Positions 61,783 to 64,000 of a stretch of 64,000 nt of DNA are shown piece by piece. This DNA comes from Polaribacter porphyrae (GTDB taxonomy: Bacteria > Bacteroidota > Bacteroidia > Flavobacteriales > Flavobacteriaceae). The notes beneath the pieces were generated by a model. The model saw only the letters and a list, made by a program, of their open reading frames with translations, searched no databases and was not told the DNA's origin. A program made the translations under genes and the position numbers. The stretch is from positions 2,188,429 to 2,252,428 of the forward strand of contig NZ_MSCN01000001.1 in NCBI RefSeq assembly GCF_002954685.1. The letters are read 5' to 3'. Each line of letters starts with the position of its first letter. Position 1 is the first letter of the stretch.

Positions 61783-62751
61783 ATGAGTTATTTAGAAACT
61801 ACACATAACGTTTATAAAGAAGCAGCCCTAACACCAGATGTTGGCTTATGCTGCACCACAAATCCTATATGGGAGTTACCAGGTCTTAAAATTCCTAGAA
61901 TAATGCAAGAGATGAATTACGGTTGTGGATCTACTGTACACGCTCGCGATTTAACCAACAATCCAAAAATGTTGTATGTTGGAGTTGGTGGAGGAATGGA
62001 ATTATTACAGTTTGCATATTTCAATAGAACTAAAGGTGGAGTAATTGGTTTAGATGTTGTGGATGAAATGTTAGAAGCATCTGCAAAAAACTTTAAAGTT
62101 GCAGAAGAACAAAACGATTGGTTTAAATCTGATTTTGTAGATTTACGTAAAGGTGATGCCATGGATTTACCTGTTGAAGATAATTCAATTGATGTTGCTG
62201 CACAAAATTGTTTATTCAATATTTTTAAGTCAGATGATTTAAAAAAAGCGATTGCAGAAATGTACCGTGTTTTAAAACCTCATGGACGTTTGGTAATGAG
62301 TGATCCTACTTGTGAGCAACCCATGAATGACGAATTAAGAAACGACGAACGTTTACGTGCTTTATGTTTAAGTGGAAGTTTATCGATTGCAGATTATGTA
62401 AAAGCATTAACAGATGCTGGTTTTGGTACGATAGAAATTAGAGCCAGAAAACCTTACAGAATATTAGATCCAAAAAATTATCCAACTGATGAATTGATTT
62501 ATATAGAATCAATTGAAGTTGCTGCAATAAAAGACCCAATGCCTGCAGATGGTCCTTGTATTTTTACAGGAAAAGCCGCTATTTATTATGGTGATGAAGA
62601 TTATTTTGATGACGGTTTAGGACATACTTTATTAAAAAATCAACCTTTGGCAATTTGCGATAAAACTGCTGCTGCTCTAGAAAGTTTAGGTAGAGATGAT
62701 ATTTTCTTCTCTCCTTCTACTTTTCATTATGATGGTGGTGGATGTTGTTAA
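61783..62751 (+). CDS. arsM: Arsenosugar-type arsenite methyltransferase
   Basis: The 322-residue SAM-dependent methyltransferase has the GVGGGMELLQFA SAM motif and DLPVEDNSIDVAAQNCLFNIF. Arsenic-binding cysteines are visible in PDVGLCCT, MNYGCGSTVHARD, DPTCEQP and the final GGGCC. It methylates arsenite to dimethylarsenite, the substrate of ArsS encoded just upstream. The terminal CC pair is characteristic of this arsenosugar branch. Confidence 0.92.
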   Translation: MSYLETTHNVYKEAALTPDVGLCCTTNPIWELPGLKIPRIMQEMNYGCGSTVHARDLTNNPKMLYVGVGGGMELLQFAYFNRTKGGVIGLDVVDEMLEASAKNFKVAEEQNDWFKSDFVDLRKGDAMDLPVEDNSIDVAAQNCLFNIFKSDDLKKAIAEMYRVLKPHGRLVMSDPTCEQPMNDELRNDERLRALCLSGSLSIADYVKALTDAGFGTIEIRARKPYRILDPKNYPTDELIYIESIEVAAIKDPMPADGPCIFTGKAAIYYGDEDYFDDGLGHTLLKNQPLAICDKTAAALESLGRDDIFFSPSTFHYDGGGCC

Positions 62752-62783
62752 CCATCGCAGATGGATTTTATAAAACAAAAATT

Positions 62784-63278
62784 ATGAAAAGATTATTTAT
62801 ACTTTTTTTAATAATCAGTTCAACTGCATTTGGGCAAAAAAAACTAGATAAACTACTAAAAAAATGGAACTTAAAAGGAGTTCCTTATATGTCTGTAGAA
62901 ACTTTAGCATTACCAAAAACCAATGCTATATTATTGGATGCAAGAGAACAAAAAGAGTATGAGGTTAGTCATATTGAAAATGCAATTTGTGTAGGATATG
63001 ATAAATTTAATTTGAAGAAAACTTTAACGAAACTCCCAAAAGACAAAAATGCTAAAATTGTGGTGTATTGCTCTTTAGGGATTCGTTCTGAAGTAGTTGC
63101 AGACAAACTTATAAAAGCTGGCTATACTAATGTTTATAATTTGTATGGAGGAATTTTTGAATGGAAAAATGCCAACTTTCAAGTAATTGACACTATTGGA
63201 AAACCTACAGAAAAAGTACACACTTTTAATAAGGACTGGAGCAAATGGTTAAAAAAAGGTGTGAAAGTGTATGAATAA
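62784..63278 (+). CDS. Exported rhodanese-like sulfurtransferase in the arsenosugar cluster
   Basis: The 164-residue protein (start 62784, MKRLFILFLIISSTAFGQ) is secreted. A rhodanese fold follows: ILLDAREQKEYEVSHIENAICVGYD and VVYCSLGIRSEVVADKLIKAGY with the catalytic Cys in the CSLGIRS loop. Rhodaneses transfer sulfane sulfur; in arsenosugar clusters such a protein could make or protect thio-arsenic species, which is inference. It is 32 bases after arsM. Confidence 0.88.
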   Translation: MKRLFILFLIISSTAFGQKKLDKLLKKWNLKGVPYMSVETLALPKTNAILLDAREQKEYEVSHIENAICVGYDKFNLKKTLTKLPKDKNAKIVVYCSLGIRSEVVADKLIKAGYTNVYNLYGGIFEWKNANFQVIDTIGKPTEKVHTFNKDWSKWLKKGVKVYE

Positions 63279-63325
63279 GTTTTAAGTAAGCAGTTGCAGT
63301 TTTCAGTACTTATTGGTATAAAATA
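63279..63325. repeat. Third copy (short) of the CAGT-rich dispersed repeat
   Basis: AAGCAGTTGCAGTTTTCAGT at about 63289-63308 shares CAGTTTTCAGTA with the copy at 19857-19868. It lies in the gap between the rhodanese and glycosyltransferase genes. Confidence 0.6.
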
Positions 63326-63361
63326 AAACTTTACGACTTCTATACTTTGCGAGAAAAAAAT

Positions 63362-63973
63362 ATGAATAAAAATCTTCTACTAATCTTCACAAGAAACCCA
63401 GAATTAGGTAAAGCAAAAACACGTTTAGCAAAAACAGTTGGGGATGAAACTGCTTTAGAAATCTATAAATTTTTACTTGATAAAACACAAGAAATAGCAT
63501 CAAAAGTAAATGCAGATAAAGCTGTTTATTATTCTGTAAAAATTAGAGAAAATGATATTTGGGATGAATCTATTTATCAAAAACACCAACAAGTTGGCGA
63601 AGATTTAGGCATACGAATGCAAAATGCTTTTAAAAACGGATTTGATGCTGGTTATCAAAAAATACTAATTATTGGTAGTGATTTATACGATTTATCATCA
63701 GAAAACATAGAAAAAGCATTTATTGAATTGGATGATAATGATGTGGTAATTGGTCCTGCAGAAGATGGAGGTTATTACCTTTTAGGGATGAAAAAGCTCT
63801 ATAAAAATGTCTTTGAAAATAAAGAATGGGGAACAGAAACCGTTAGAAAAGATACGTTACAAGATTTAATTGATAAAAAAGTGAAATTATTAGAAGTTAA
63901 GAACGACATAGATGTATATGAAGACATCATCCATATTCCAGAAATTATGGAAACGTTCATCAACTCTAAATAG
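63362..63973 (+). CDS. TIGR04282-type arsenosugar biosynthesis glycosyltransferase
   Basis: The 203-residue protein starts at 63362 (MNKNLLLIFTRNPELGKAKT). It is a GT-A-like nucleotidyl/glycosyltransferase fold: LLIFTRNPELGKAKTRLAKTVGDE, then QVGEDLGIRMQNAF, ILIIGSDLYDLS and DVVIGPAEDGGYYLLGM with an Asp-Gly-Gly motif for metal/NDP binding. TIGR04282 proteins are the arsenosugar-linked members. It is the last complete gene in the window and part of the same strand cluster. Confidence 0.9.
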   Translation: MNKNLLLIFTRNPELGKAKTRLAKTVGDETALEIYKFLLDKTQEIASKVNADKAVYYSVKIRENDIWDESIYQKHQQVGEDLGIRMQNAFKNGFDAGYQKILIIGSDLYDLSSENIEKAFIELDDNDVVIGPAEDGGYYLLGMKKLYKNVFENKEWGTETVRKDTLQDLIDKKVKLLEVKNDIDVYEDIIHIPEIMETFINSK

Positions 63974-63979
63974 TTTACA

Positions 63980-64000
63980 ATGAAAACACTTCTACTTACC
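63980..64000 (+). CDS. Start of next gene (7 codons visible), truncated by window end
   Basis: An ATG at 63980 follows the previous stop by 6 bases and opens MKTLLLT, which runs off the window. Too little is visible for identification; a further arsenosugar-cluster gene is expected from the context. Confidence 0.4.

Noticed and set aside
1..64000. tRNA, rRNA, tmRNA, CRISPR arrays and prophage genes
   Set aside because: I looked for cloverleaf-type CCA ends, regularly spaced repeats and phage structural genes in the intergenic spaces and saw none; a covariance-model scan would be decisive.

Overview
The window is an AT-rich chromosomal segment of a member of the Bacteroidota, most likely a marine Flavobacteriaceae of the Polaribacter/Tenacibaculum type. 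The evidence is the full-length SprA translocon of the type IX secretion system, GLPGLI and DUF6146-type proteins, CarboxypepD_reg-plug-barrel outer membrane proteins, a leucyl-tRNA synthetase with a KMSKR motif, the ATP-cone-on-NrdB type of ribonucleotide reductase, start sites without Shine-Dalgarno sequences, and repeated TAnnTTTG promoter elements. No rRNA, tRNA, CRISPR array or intact mobile element was seen. Most of it is core chromosome.

Layout. 1-2.3 kb: the 3' part of a BASS transporter, then a small accessory island: a two-gene cassette (DUF1871-like protein plus a free-standing EF-Tu domain-III-like protein) bounded by a 10-bp inverted repeat, followed by the frameshifted remnant of an IS110-type transposase. 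2.3-6.1 kb: a minus-strand operon with two different alkylation-repair glycosylase families (Tag and AlkD-like). 6.2-8.7 kb: folate/thymidylate genes folA and thyA around a CBM48 mini-protein. 8.8-15.1 kb: an S9 peptidase, tadA, dxs and dgt. 15.3-18.4 kb: nrdB-nrdA. 18.8-22 kb: heme A synthase, the molybdopterin synthase subunits moaE and moaD (separated by other genes), and an HxlR regulator divergent from an APCDD1-like protein. 22-24.5 kb: a DUF5686 outer membrane protein. 24.7-29.5 kb: a regulator, secreted-peptide and outer-membrane locus. 29.5-42 kb: queG, maeB, ruvA, sprA, gcvH, vanZ-like and tonB. 42-45 kb: dodecin, DUF1304, mscS and tsaB. 45-51.6 kb: tolC-like, SCO/DUF420 and cyoE-coxIII-coxIII-coxIV, the assembly and peripheral subunits of a heme-copper oxidase. 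51.7-58.6 kb: MOSC, enoyl-CoA hydratase, SemiSWEET, leuS and fabD. 58.7-64 kb: a queuosine-precursor transporter and an arsenosugar biosynthesis cluster (DUF547, peroxidase-like, ArsS, ArsM, rhodanese, glycosyltransferase) running off the window end.

The most unusual features are these. (1) The 24.7-29.5 kb locus: an XRE regulator and a divergent operon of two tandem Cys-paired secreted mini-proteins, a GLPGLI protein and a TonB-plug barrel. The shared intergenic region holds a nested double palindrome, and a perfect 30-bp palindrome lies in front of the GLPGLI gene. (2) A palindromic intergenic repeat inserted in frame in leuS, adding about 37 residues, with other dispersed repeats forming the tail of ctaA and separating the arsenosugar genes. 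(3) A perfect FNR/CRP-type palindrome (TTGAT-AATT-ATCAA) abutting the -7 element of the cytochrome oxidase operon. (4) The EF-Tu domain-III-like cassette.
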